Source of the DNA: Macrotrachela quadricornifera
Taxonomy: Eukaryota > Rotifera > Eurotatoria > Philodinida > Philodinidae
NCBI GenBank assembly: GCA_022393335.1
Contig: JAJEKB010021159.1
Location: 927,864-991,863, forward strand
Reading direction: 5' to 3'
Length of the DNA: 64,000 nucleotides
The notes beneath the pieces were generated by a model. It saw nothing but the letters and a program-made list of their open reading frames with translations, was not told where the DNA came from and searched no databases. Positions 44,148 through 57,079 of the stretch are shown here, one piece after another. The translations under genes and the position numbers were made by a program. Position 1 is the stretch's first letter, and every line of letters begins with the position of its first letter.

Positions 44148-47100
44148 CTATGCTTCAATACTAATTCCCGATTTTGTTAAATCAAGAAATTCTTGAAGAA
44201 ACATGTTTATCTTTCCTAGAAGAGAAAAGAAAGTTCAACAAAATTAAAAAGAGAATTACATATTGTATCAACTTACTCATAAATTTTGGTTTCATATTAC
44301 GAAAAATAAATAGATAATAGAATATCAAACTAACAAGTAAAATAATAGTTGCGATAAGAAATCCAATATTTAGATTGGATATAACGGGTGCAATAACTAG
44401 ATAGATAGCAATTAGTGTCATAAGAACAATGAGCGGGATGGGAACCTAAAGAAACACACGATATTAGTTTGTTTAAGTCTGTAGAGAAAAGTGCACAATA
44501 AAACATACATTAATAACACGATGATCATTACGCTTCGTGAATTTACAGCAAATTGTAGCAACAAATGTTAATCCAGCGAAGAACCAAGAAACAAAACTAA
44601 AATAATCGATCAGACTCCCGATATTGCTCGGAATACAATAGATAATCGCGATGATAGCCTTAAGAAATAAATTTTCAATATAAATGAATAGATTCAATTA
44701 ACAAGAAACCTGAAAAATAATGCCAGGTAATGGTGTAAGTCGTTGTTTTTGAATACACGAAAAAACTAGAGGTAAATAGCCATAACGTGCACCGACCATA
44801 CAATAACGACCAGCCATGAAAATCGATCCATTAGTACTGCCAAATGTACTCAATGATATAAGAATTGGTAATGCACGGACAACCGGGCCCAATACGGCTT
44901 CTCCCCATGTCTGCAATTATTCATAAAAGAAGATAACAAATCAATGAATGGATTATATATATTGAAGGATAGGAGATGAAAATGGCTTGAGTAGTGAATA
45001 TTCCATCAGAAAAATGTCGTCTAAATCTTTTTATAAAACTAAATTTTGAGTATTTTCCAATAGGTTTATGAATATTTTGATTACGTGTCTGTCAATGCCA
45101 ACTTGTGGTTTCCCGTACTCAAGTGATTCAATCCGATATTGGATGCGACCGGATCTTATCGGAATACATCGGAAATTATCGGACTAATCTTACATTTCCG
45201 TCGGATTATATATATATATAGCATAATTTTTTTCTTTTTGATATCCACCAGATTTCATGGGACTCATCAGATTGTATATGTTTAAAAATAGTTTTAATTC
45301 AGTTTTCAATTTTTGATATCCTGAGGATATCATAGGAAGTATCAGATTGATTATATATATAGTTTTCACAACATTTTAAATATTTTTTTACTTTTTGATA
45401 GCCAGCGGATTTGGTTGCACTCGGTGGATTGAATATATATATATATATACTAAAATATTAAAAGTTTTTTTTAGTTTTCGACATTCATTGAATTCTGTTG
45501 GAGGTAGTGTGTATGTGGCAGATAGATATGTATGTTTAAATATTTTGAAGTCATTTCGGATTAGTAAGTGAAAAGATTGATATGATTTGTATCGGAGCTT
45601 GTCGAACATATGTAGATAACTTTTTTTAAGTGTGTTTAAATTTCTGTAGGGGAGATGTGGTGTTGTGGTGGGGTTTTTTTTTGTTGAAAACCGTAATGAG
45701 TGTCAGTGCTTAGAAATATGCTGTAGGCTTCAGTCGTTGTGGCTATTTTTAACGATGGAATGTAGATTTTATTATGCTAAAGAGTTTAAGTTGCAGCTTA
45801 TGCATTCGATGTCGCGGTAAAACGAACAAATATTCGTATATAATGGTGACGGAAATGCGTTTTTTCCTTGAGTTTTGGTAGGTTTGGTCTTCGAATATGC
45901 GGTTGTAACCTTTATATGTCCGTTTTTTCGAATATTGTTCCAAATATTTCGTTTGTTTGTATTATCGATTGCTGATATAAGGGAAAATCGAGTTTATGAA
46001 GTGTTGTGATTATGGTTGAGTTAAGTAAAAGTAGATATAGATGTTCAATGTCCTGTGCCAATGAAAAAATCTCCTGGTTTTCGGTATCGAAGGGTGAGGT
46101 GTGCTATCTATGATTAGTTGTTATAGTTCAATTTGTAGTTTGCACGAGATTTAAGTGGAGCATTTTCGTTTTTGGTCATATTTATAGTCTACAGACGTGT
46201 TTTCATAGAATCTCATTTGCTTGCGAGATTAGGATCCAATCGGATCCGACTATGGGATCGATTCTTACCCTCACCCTCAATTTATTAAGATAACTAAATA
46301 ATTCAGATAGATATTTACCATAGCAACAGCGCTGGAACTCAATAATTCGGCTTTGTTCATTACTGTGAAATAGGATATATTGGTGAGAAGATATAAAATA
46401 ATCACTACTGGAAGAGCGATTACAATTGATAACCATAGATTTCTATCAAATATTATAATCGACATTTAATTGAACATTATTTCTTTCAATTTAAATACCT
46501 TTTTGGATTTTTCAGTTCTTCTGTCACAGAAGTCAAACTTGCCCAACCTCCGTAGGCCCATAGACCTGAATAAAAAGCAAGTGCAACACCTAATGGTTTG
46601 TTAGTTGTACCTATTCTTGTGAAAAAATGAGAAACGAAAAGAAAATTATGAATCGCTTCAACAAAATATTTTAACTACCAGCAAAGCTATTTTGTAAATT
46701 CTGAGTGTAGCCTAGAGAGAGAGAAAAAAACTTCAATCATATTGTTACTCTGTTTGCTTCAATGGATCTATTCTCACCTTGTCCAATTCGCACGAGACCA
46801 GCTATGGCAATGACTAAAATTGTCAAAATTTTGCAGACGACAAATACAATATTTAATCGATTGGCTGCTGTCACACTGTATGCATTTATACTACCAAGTA
46901 TCGCTAAATCATAGTGTAATTAGAGATATACGAGAAGAATATAAGAAATCGAATATTTAAACAAACCAATAGCAAAGATTGCCAACATTTTGACTAATTC
47001 CTCTGGTGGACCACAACCTAAATTATCTGTTTAAAAATGATTCATAGTAAATATTTTTGCTATTTACGATCCATAACACCCGATAAAAAGTATGTTGAAA

Positions 47101-47900
47101 ATGTTAGAGAAAGAATAGCAATAGCTGATGGTTGAAGAATAAACGTATTAGCCCAATTAAAGACAAATGCAAGCACATCACCGGTACGTGCATGAACTGA
47201 TCCAATTCCTAGATTATAGATTGATCAACGATAAACTTAAAAGTAAATACTTTTATGAACTATATGACTACCTTCTTTCATGTAAGCTAGTTCGGAACCA
47301 CTCAGTGGTATTAATGTGCCTATTTCAGCATAGCAAAGAGCACCTAAAAACAAAAAATAAGAACACTGCATTCAATGATAAATTTGTTCTTTCAAATAAA
47401 AATCTTACCGAGTACAGCTATAAGTCCGCATATTGCCCATATAATTAGACACAAACCAACCGATTGTGTCTCTCTCAGAACACCTTTTGGTGAAACGAAA
47501 ATACCAGAACCTGTATAGGATATATTTTAAACAAAAATACAGTCGTTTAAATAAATTAGTTCTAATTACCAATGATCATGGTAATAATAAGTGAGACTCC
47601 TGAAAATAGACCAAGCTGTCGTTTCAATACCAGCTTCTCAGTAAATGATGCTCTATTTTTGCCAGGATCAATTATTTCCATTGGTTCAATTGCTGAATTT
47701 CCATATTTATCCAATGATAAATTTGATCGTCTTTCCTAAACAGATTTCAAATCAGTAAGAAGATTAGAATAAGTAGTCTCGATACGATTAGTCTAAATTG
47801 CGAGAAACAAGAACAAAAACAGAAATTTTTTGAAGCATATATCGTACAAAATCGTTATTATCACCTGAAGAAGCATGTCGTTGTCGTCAACTACCTTCAT
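44148..47900 (-). CDS. SLC7-type amino-acid transporter (LAT/b0,+AT light chain)
   Basis: Fourteen exons on the minus strand: 47900-47865, 47735-47570, 47510-47409, 47343-47272, 47208-47068, 47026-46967, 46903-46778, 46711-46679, 46610-46499, 46442-46319, 44910-44710, 44658-44509, 44445-44277, 44215-44148. All have GT..AG and matching phases, totalling 1560 nt (519 residues). The protein has the APC/SLC7 pattern of about 12 membrane helices. [13 protein letters not shown] is the substrate-binding unwound helix 1, then [18 protein letters not shown], and [14 protein letters not shown] in helix 8. The Cys in GCGPPEEL, between helices 3 and 4, is where light chains bond their heavy chain (4F2hc/rBAT). 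It likely exchanges neutral or basic amino acids at the plasma membrane. The 1408-bp intron at 44911-46318 contains minisatellite sequence. Confidence 0.92.
45232..45545. repeat. diverged tandem repeat, about 78-bp unit, in an intron
   Basis: About four units begin with a T-run and GATATCC- or GATAGCC-like words, continue to a CAGATTG- or GGATTG-like word, and end in TA-dinucleotide tracts (up to ATATATATATATAT). Upstream (45130-45190) ATCGGA is repeated several times. All lie in the large intron of the SLC7 gene. Confidence 0.55.
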
Positions 47901-48483
47901 TGTTCGTTTTTATCACGTATGACCAAAATTTAAAGTTTCTTTTCTTTTCAAATTTACTTTCCTTATCTTAAATGACTACATGTAATAGGACCACATCAAG
48001 TTAAGCGATAAAAATAAAACTAAATGCTATTATTTTTGGCCATATAACAGCAAATGCATTGAGGGCACTTAGTATCAAGTAGATCTTACACAACTTTATC
48101 AATTATTTGCTCTTTTAGAAATACTGAAAGATCAGCTAGTTACATTAAAATATCTATCGGCTATATACTTAAAAATTTTGCCAATCAAACAATATATCTG
48201 CTAGCATCCGTTATATTAATTGGAAGCGTATTTATTATTTCGACAACTGTGTAAGTTGGTTAGAAACAACAACTAGTTAACAGAAGTCACGCTCACTGAG
48301 CAGTATGACATAACAGAAGAAATTTTTATGTGATGTGCTAGAAAAAAATTGATAGCATTTATACGTATATCTTCAAAGTCGTAATAATGGAGAACTTATT
48401 AAGACAAATCTCTATTCACCATGAGTTGCCTAATTCGAATTCGAATATAAATGCATCGGTTACTGCATAATATCAATTCGAAA
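47901..48483. other. upstream region of SLC7 gene; no gene seen
   Basis: Probably contains the promoter of the minus-strand transporter gene. No recognisable motif. The end (48418-48487) is a dispersed repeat also found near 16668-16735. Confidence 0.45.
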
Positions 48484-50122
48484 ATATCTCATAGATAGGT
48501 ATTGTCATGTTAGTTTAGGAATTAGAAATAGATTTTCTTATTCTCTTTTTCATAGAGAAGAGTCTTAGAAACATAAATTGTTTGCTTGCTTGATTTATTG
48601 TATGTCCGGACAAGGTAAAAAAAAACATTTTATTCCTACACTAACATGACCATGCCTATCTATACCATATAACTGTAAGAATATCTGGGTAAAATCAGGC
48701 AGAATAGGACACTTACCTCTTTCATATAACGTTTATTCTTTACGAAGTCTTATTTTCTAAATAAATTCTTTTTGCATAGGACTATGTAAAAGTGTTTGCT
48801 CTTTCGCATTAATATTAATTAAAATTAATTAGTTAATTAGTTAATTAGTTAAGAAGTAATTAGTGAATATCTTCTCAACAGTACAAGAAAAAAATCTGAA
48901 AATTTCAGGATAGACTCTACATCCCAGGCAACATATATAGTAAAATTTTCAGCGAGATCGGATACAAAAAACTTTCTCCCAAAATCTGGGTCCCTACAAC
49001 TTGGTAGAAGTCCACAAACGAAAAATGTTCTCTTATCATAATCTACGGACTGTAATTAACAGATTGTATCATCTAAAATCGGCTTTGAGTTTTCTAGTCG
49101 ATTACTCGGTCACCTTCTCTGTTAGGCATTCGTACTCTATCACGTCGCTAACGTCGAATAAACCCTATTTTTTTTAATCTAAGCGCAGTCCAAAAAAAAA
49201 CGCTAAACAAGTATTTTTGTAGCATCAACAGTCGTCTGCAATATGTGCTATTTAGATTTGGCAAGCAATGTTTCATTTGGAAGATTTTTGAAAAACAAAT
49301 GTGCGAAGTGGAAATCAATGTCTTTCTTTAGGTCACGTCGCTAACACTAGTGTTTTAGTCATTACTCGGAAGAAAAAGACGCTGTAAGGTTAATTTTTTC
49401 AAAGTATCTAGAGCAAGTTAAGCTGCGTGTAGTGTATAAAAAACTGGCTTCAGATAATGTCATTACGTAGAGATATATGCGTTTCAATTTTGCGATGTCA
49501 CGTTGCTAACAAATGATTTTGGTCATCTATTCTTAATTCTTAAACTAACATGGCCATGCCTATCTATGAGATATAACTATAAGAACAAGTAGCGCTCATC
49601 TAAAGACTCGCTCAGCTCTTTCTCGTACAAAAAATGTATCTAACCCATCATCAAGCTATTTATTTTAAAAATTAAAAAAACAGTCGAAGTCAGATATAAC
49701 TTCCTCGACCGCAACTGTTTTCGATCAAACCTTATAAAACCAAATGTTTTTTTTGTAAAAAAAAGTGATTCTTTCTCTAAAAAAACTGATTCATAAAGAA
49801 ATTTTAAAAAACTGACCTCATGTTTGAATTCTTCAACCCCGATAACCCTTCGGTCAACCCTTATAAAAAAAATTTTTGTAAAAAAGTGGTCCTTTGCGTA
49901 GAAAAATCGATCCTTAAAAAAATTTTAAAAAACTAACCTTAGATTCGAGTTCCTCGACCCCGATTACCCTTCGATCAACCCTTACGTTTTTTTGATCCTC
50001 TGCGGGCATACAAGCAAGCAGTCAAGCAGACAATTTTGTGTTTGTAAGACTCTTCTCTACGAGAAAGAGAATATATATTCCTAATTCATAAACTAACATG
50101 ACTATGCCTATCTATGAGATAT
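48484..50122. mobile_element. non-autonomous element with about 110-bp terminal inverted repeats
   Basis: The left arm (48484 to about 48592, starting ATATCTCATAGATAGG) returns inverted at about 50013-50122, including AGAGAAGAGTCTTA. The interior of about 1.4 kb has no transposase frame. It does have three copies of CACGTCGCTAAC or CACGTTGCTAAC (49141, 49334, 49499) and two internal copies of the terminal motif (about 48641-48690 and 49540-49590). Superfamily is unclear. Confidence 0.75.
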
Positions 50123-50262
50123 AACTATAAGAATATCTATTCCTAATCCCTTCGCTAACATGATAATACCTATCTATACCATATATCTATAAGAATATCT
50201 ATTCCTAATCCCTTCACTAACATGATAATGTCTATCTATAACATATAACTATAAGAATATGT
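50081..50262. repeat. 62-bp tandem repeat, three units
   Basis: Units start at 50081, 50143 and 50205, each beginning CTAAT and containing CTAACATG, CTATCTAT and CTATAAGAATAT. The first unit overlaps the right terminal repeat of the preceding element, so the array seems to have grown from its end. Confidence 0.85.
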
Positions 50263-52730
50263 GTCGGGCAAAATTAGGATTTAGGCAGAAATAAAGTTAG
50301 ATTTTAAATTTTGTATTATATTCAGTTCAATTTTGAATCAAAATAAAACGAAGAACTATTTAGATTTGTAGTTCATATTTAAGATTTAACAGATTTTAAA
50401 ATGGAATTTATATATGATTGTTTGAAGTAGATTTTATTCAATGGATATTGATTTGTTTTTAGGAAGATGCAGTGTGCGTGAGCGTTTGTTATTAAACTTT
50501 TGAGGAATCCAAACACACCTTTTAAATTGTTCTGAGAGAAAAAGGGCATCCGACAATTAAGAGAGAAAGAAAAAGGAGAATAGAGTTTTAAAGTTAAGAT
50601 CATTGATTTTATTTTCATAACATTTTGAATTGACATTTCTCACACTTGAAGGATCTAAATACATGTTTTTAGTATATTTTGAATTCAATTAAGAAATTAA
50701 TCTAATGTATTCAAATGATAGTTAAATTTTGCCTTGACCTAATAAGAATAGATAATGGTCAGTTGATCGGAGCATAACTGCTTTAATTACTCAGTCAGTA
50801 AAATACTCCTGACTAAAAAAAAAGGAGAAGGAGGTTGAATTTTTATGGTTGGTCGTAACAGCTGTTTATTTTAACAACCTTAATTGGACGATAAACTATA
50901 TAAGCGTCTGTCATGTCTTCCAAAATGAATTCAACATAAATATGATCATACACATCGTACATGGCTTCATATGTTAGTACAAATTTATTTTTTTTTATCA
51001 CATGGTAGGTTAGAAAGAACTGAAAAATTCTACAATTATTTTATTCTGTTTCGAAATAGTTGTTACAACCTAATCTTTAAAACTTATCTCGAGCCGATGG
51101 TTGAAAAAAGATGAAAATTTGTAGATTTATTCTCAGTTTACTTCAGACTAGCTTGTATAACTGAATCTTTATGATTTGCCCAGAACGGGTGGTTGATAGA
51201 CGAGCAGGTACTGTTGAAATTGTTTTCAATCTGATTCCAACTAGCTTTTATAACGGAGCTTCTATTATGCAGCTAGAGCAGAGGCTTGGAAAAAGAGGAA
51301 GAGAAATTGTATAATTATTTTCAATCAGTTTTAAATTAGACTCTAAACTTAATCTTTGTGAAAGATTGTTTATTATTGAACTATATCGAACAAATTTTTA
51401 CATGGAGATGTTTTGTTTATTGTGTCTCAAAGAATTAATTCAAATTGTTTATAGAATTGTATTCATAATATAATTTATTTTTTTACTATTTCGAGGATTT
51501 TCATCTCAACTGAATTCTCATGTCTATGTCACATAAAAAATTCAACATACTTTCGATCAAATATATCGATCAAAACTACAACCTCTCGAGTAGTTTAATA
51601 ATTTTGGAAGAATTGTCATTATATCTATGACGTTACCCCTTTGGTAGGCCCCTATTATGGAGAGGTCTTCAGATGTGGAGTATTTTTGATTTATGAAGTT
51701 TAAGAGATAACCTTTTCAAATTATACCAATAAGTCGACAAAAAGTAGATTATTTTACTAGTCTCTAGTAGAGTCTTAAAAAATACTTTTCTTGGACTCTG
51801 CTCGGTTTAAATTTTGAAAAACCGAAACCGTGTTTATCGTTGGTGTACACATTTAATTGAATTATTAAAAATTATTATTCCATAAACTCATTTATAAAAA
51901 TAATTATTGTTTTTTTAATTGCGAAAGGTAGAATTTATTTAAAAAGTCGCGCCTAATTGAAAACGAATTCCGCCTTAGTTTAATTTTGCCTGTGACATAT
52001 ATTTTGTTGTTGAGTCGTATAAAGCAATACGAGTACTTTCATATAACTCTATCTACTTTTTATAGAATTTTGTTCTGTTAGAAGTTCAAATATGCCAGTC
52101 GTGTAGCTTGTGCTGAATTATGTAACAATCGGTATTTTGTTTAGTTTCGAATCATATGCTAATTACAGCAGAGTAGGATCAAAAGTTGATTTTATCAGAA
52201 AATGATCCCTGAAATCTTTATATTTTATTCTCGATGAACTACTATATACAGTATAAAAATTTATAGAAAATAATTTTCAGAATAATTTCTTCAGCATTCG
52301 TTGTGTAAGATTATTTCAAAAATTAAAAAGAATAATGATTTCTGATTAATAGAAATACTTATATATTGAATATATTCAGTTAAAGATCCTAACTATAGTT
52401 AACCGTCAGTCTTCGATCGGTCTGAAGGACTTGAATCATTAAAGACGACTCTTTATGATAAACTCTAATATGATATCTATTGTTTATCATTAGATTTAAA
52501 ATATTGCAAAACATCGATAGAAAACAGTGGAAAAACTGCATGATTTCGTATAATAATACTCATTAAGATTTAGTTAGAAAAAATCTCAAGAGAAAGACTT
52601 TGAATTGTGTTTTGCAGTGCAATTATATTCTTTGAGTAAAGGAAAATCAGATTTTATGTGCGAGGTGCAAACTACATAAAAAAAACAATTTGTTGACTTC
52701 AATTAACTATTATTTCTTTATTTTTTCTGT
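50263..52730. other. no gene seen
   Basis: AT-rich sequence with no convincing coding frame. The longest frame (85 codons on the minus strand at 50379-50636) is low-complexity. Confidence 0.5.
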
Positions 52731-52750
52731 TTCTAGCACCCTATCAAAAG

Positions 52751-53002
52751 ATGATTTACATATTACTGACAGCATTCTACTTTCTCGTTTTTTTTATTTT
52801 CCTTCCTTCGATACTGAACAAATATTTAGCAAGTAATCGGTATTTGCATGATATGTTAGAAACAAATTATTATTTCACTAAAGCTGCTTCTGCTTCATTT
52901 GTGTCTTTAAATTCATTTTCATCATTTGTCTTTATTATTGGAGAAGTCGGTTTTTACTTCAACATACAAAAAGAAAAAAATAAAAGTAAATACTACAACT
53001 AA
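52751..53002 (+). CDS. possible short membrane-protein exon
   Basis: An 83-codon frame with a hydrophobic start (ILLTAFYFLVFFIFL) is preceded by a pyrimidine tract and TAG at about 52735, a plausible splice acceptor. No partner exon or family is recognised. It may be chance in AT-rich DNA. Confidence 0.2.
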   Translation: MIYILLTAFYFLVFFIFLPSILNKYLASNRYLHDMLETNYYFTKAASASFVSLNSFSSFVFIIGEVGFYFNIQKEKNKSKYYN

Positions 53003-54258
53003 TGTTTGTTTAGTCAAATGAAGTTAACAGCTATGAGCATCTATTATGTAGCAAAACATTGAAAGAAATATTGTTGAAGCATTTCTATTATTTGATTATT
53101 TTACATAGCAGCATATCATTTCATGATTCTTCATTGTTGTATATTATTAACTAATGCTCATCTTTTAGTGACTATGATTTGTTAAGGTAGACCTTTGTAA
53201 TACATGCGTTATTATGTATTGGTTATTCATATGTTCTAGGTTTTTATATCGAGTTACGATGAGAGAGGAATCTCAAAATTAGAAAAAAATATTTTTTATT
53301 GGATCTTGTTTTATATCTAGACTTGATTTCATAATAAGTTTGAATTTAACTATGAATCTAAATAGAACTACGTGAGGGAAGATAACAATAAATGACTAAT
53401 ATCTCGATTTTTTATTTTATTATCGACACAAAGAAGTGACAAATATTAGTGAAAGGAAACTTCAGTCTGGACTCATTTAAGTTCAAAACGAAGGAGTACC
53501 TACAAAATCTAAATCTACATCATTTTCAATTTTTTATTTGCATGTAATACTAAGTAATTGATGATTGAAAATAAGACAGTTCGAAGTATAATTATGGGAA
53601 GAATCTTTCAAAATAAATAATTTTTTTTAAAGTTCATCAGAGACTTCAAGAGCAGAAAGATAGTACGGAATAGAGATATTTTTTTTAATAACAATGTAAT
53701 GAAGTCATTTGCGAAGTTAAATATCTTTCGATATTAAGTGCGAGATGGCCAACTATCTTAAATAGTTCGTGCCTGATTTAAAAACAAAAACAAAGATCGT
53801 TAATAGATTTGATAGAATACGACACAGTTTTGATCGGTTCTCATCGAAAGCCAATGTAAGTGACCTTCAGAACCATTGATCTGAGACACTGCTTTGAACT
53901 GTAGAAAGCGATTTCAAATGAGTTTTTGTCTCTTGATTTGCCTTTATATATGTCTTTTACTCGTTCGATAAACAGTAATCAAAATTAAGACATTGATACC
54001 ACTATTTTCGTTTTACATTTTTTTCTATACACAGATAATGAATGATGATTATTTATTTTGTGTCAGAATCAAATATTGAGAAGAGTCAAAAATCACTCTT
54101 GGTATAAGCCATTTCATTTTATATCTGTTTTAGAAAATAAATCTACAATGTCAGAAATGATTAAACATACATTCATCACGGATAAATCCAAAATTTTGCA
54201 AAAGTAAGTCATGGTCTTCTTGATTTAAGAGTATTAGTTTTCAATTTTTTTCCGAAGA
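53003..54258. other. no gene seen
   Basis: AT-rich sequence without recognisable genes or repeats. Confidence 0.5.
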
Positions 54259-54266
54259 ACCTGAAA

Positions 54267-54629
54267 CTAGGGGTGGCACATTTACTTTACTTTTACTTTA
54301 AGTAAATAAGGTAAAATAAATAAATTATTTACTATTTACTTTAGTAAAGCAAATATTTTATTTATCATTTACTTTGGCAAAGTAAATAAATTATTTACCA
54401 TTTAGTTTTGTAAAGTAAATAAAATTTATTTACCCTAAAAAAGTAAATATCGGTATTTTGATGAAATATGTATATTTGGATGTAAATAACTATATTTACT
54501 TTTTTAGGGTAAATAAGTTTTACTTACTTTACAAAAGTAAATGGTAAATAATTAATTTACTTTACCAAAGCAAATAGTAAATAAATTATTTATTATTTAC
54601 TAGTAAAGTAAAAGTAAAGTGCCACCCCT
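54267..54629. mobile_element. hAT-type MITE with 8-bp target duplication
   Basis: A 363-bp element begins CTAGGGGTGGCAC and ends GTGCCACCCCT-like, flanked by the direct repeat ACCTGAAA at 54259-54266 and 54630-54637. The interior is a long palindrome of TTTACTTT/AAAGTAAA words. The ends and the 8-bp duplication fit hAT. Confidence 0.88.
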
Positions 54630-54724
54630 ACCTGAAATCCGTAGTGGCATGTCACAATTCAGAAAGAAATATATATATTTTAATGTTAAAGTCTATTCGA
54701 AAATGTGTAAAAATGGCTTGAAGT

Positions 54725-55313
54725 AGGGCTGTACAGCTCACAATTTTCGCTCACGCTCCTGTGAGCGTGAGCGGTATGTATCTTAATCTATATAGAGACA
54801 ATCTCTGTCACACTAAAAGAAACTCTTGGGTCCTCAACTACTATGCTATAGGAGTATCCTTGGATCCTCATCTGCTATGCAATGGCGGTACCCTTGGGTC
54901 ATCATCAACTATACTATAGGGATACCTTTGGGTCATCATCTACTACACTATAGGGGTACCCTTGGGTTCTCAAGTGCTATACTGCAGGAGTACCTTTGGA
55001 TCCTAAAGTTAGGTATGGCGCCATCCCTAACTTTAGGATCCAAGGGTGCTCCTACAGTATAGCACTTGAGAACCTAAGCGTACCCCTATAGTATAGTAGA
55101 TGAGGACCCGAGGATACCCCCATAGTGCAGCAGATGAGGATCCAAGGGTACTTCTTTAGTATAGCAAATGAGGACCTAAGAGTAGCCCCATAGTATAGTA
55201 GATCAGGACCCAAAGGTATCCCAATATATAGTACTTAAGGATCCTAGGGTATATAGAGCACGCTCACGCTCACATGTGCACTCATGAGCGTGAGCTGTAC
55301 GCCCCTAGTTCCA
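54725..55313. repeat. palindrome built of a diverged minisatellite
   Basis: Ends pair (GCTGTACAGCTCAC on the left, GTGAGCTGTACGCCCC on the right). Inside, each arm is five or six diverged units of about 42 bases with words like CTATAGGGGTACCCTTGGGT and CATCTACTA. The axis is GGCGCC at 55017-55022. Terminal CTCACGCTC/GAGCGTGAG blocks are themselves palindromic. The ends resemble hAT termini, but no target duplication was found. Confidence 0.8.
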
Positions 55314-57079
55314 AATGTAGAAATTTTTGTACTACAAGATGATATCTAATAGTATATGAGCGACTTTTTGAAATTACAAAATTTTTCGTTATTTTACAGC
55401 AGCGAAATAGTGTAATGGCAAAATCAAACCTCAACAGAATACATAGTAAAACTATATGATTTACTTTTGCAGAAATTTTCTGCAAGAGTGAATCATATAG
55501 TTTTACTATGTATTCTGTTGAGGTTTGATTTTGCCATTACACTATTTCGCTGCTGTAAAATAACGAAATTTTGTAACAAGATGATATAAAATAAAAACGA
55601 TTAATCTTCAATTTCGTCAGATTTTGTACTCATTCTTGAATAAACAATTTATTACAACAGAGTAATCATATACAAGAAAATGCTATCTGTCTCAGATAAA
55701 CATATACCAGAAGGATAATTTTTATCGAATTTTAGGAAATTTTCTCGCTTTTCAAACGATGCATAACTTATCCTTTCTTTGAGGTTATAATTCAAAACAA
55801 ATCCGAAAAAAATAACTATACAGCTCTCGGTAAGTTTGGGTTAATGTAACCTAGCAATTGAAGAATTAGACTGAAAAACAATATATTATCAATAGTACTG
55901 ATGGCAAATCTTCCTAGATGTGGCTTGAGAAGGGTAGAAGCTCCACTGATTAATTTCAAAATTGCATAAAATGGTTGAAGGCTATGCATAATCATTTAAA
56001 GCTATCCACTATACTCATAGTTAATTCAAAGATTAAAATGTTCTAACGATTAATGAGTTATAGGAATCGTGAAGATTGCTGCTCTTGTTACCATAAGGAT
56101 CACAGCAATGGTAACGTGAGACTTTACAAAATTACGCGATACAATGATGCGTTGAACAAAATTCACTAGAAGCTGATTACCTGAGCCAGTCGTTGGAAAA
56201 TCTACGATATCTTTTAAGTTAATATGAAAACTCTATTTTTCTTAAACATGCCTCATGGGATATCATATGTCCATAAGTTTAGAGATATTTTAAGTTATTG
56301 TTATCTACTTAACCAGGTTGAATCGAAAACTTGATAGAGTGCTTAGATAATTCTGTGCTGACTGCAGATAGAAACGGCCATCTTTTGCTGTGAATAACTG
56401 AGCGCAATGGCATGTCATTGGTCTGACATTGTGAAAATCTTGCAGACACTCTTGCAATTTGAGCCAATTTCATCTTCGCATTACTGTGTGGAAAGACACT
56501 TAACATATTCTCTGTACGTTACCAAAGCCGCAATAAACTACTACCAATAGTTGTAATAACCCTCAAACTGTTTTTTGATCCATTAAGGCATATTTAATTA
56601 TAGACCTAAACTAGAACTTTTATTTAATAAACACAGATCTAGTAACAATATCAAGTCATTGTACAACAACTGATTCGCTCGGTCTTGAGCCACGAGACCA
56701 TTGCAGCATAAGTGTCTCTTTGTTGATTACTGATTTCATAAATAGATTATCTGACTATACAATATTTTATATGTCAAGTAAATGAACAGTTACCCAGGTA
56801 TGTACAAAGCATGTCGCTTCTGTCTGATACAGCTTCGATTAACACTATGGAACAAGTGTAAGTTATGCATCGTTTGAAAAGTGAGAAAATTTCCTAAAAT
56901 TCGATAAAAATTATCCTTCTGTTATATGTTTATCTGAGACAGATAGCATTTTATTGCATATGATTACTCTGTTGTAATAGATTGTTTATTCAAGAATGAG
57001 TACAAAATCTGACGAAATTGAAGATTAATTGTTTTTATTTTATATCATTTTGTAGCCCAAAAATTCTACATTTGAAACA
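55308..57079. mobile_element. inverted-repeat element with a nested palindrome
   Basis: Outer ends TTCCAAATGTAGAA (55309) and its near-inverse TTCTACATTTGAAA (57064) bound the unit. Main arms of about 200 bases are at 55578-55777 and 56860-57055. A separate near-perfect palindrome (about 55374-55577, axis at 55476) sits between the left outer end and the left main arm and shares the word ACAAGATGATAT at both edges, as if inserted there. No transposase was recognised in the interior. Confidence 0.75.
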
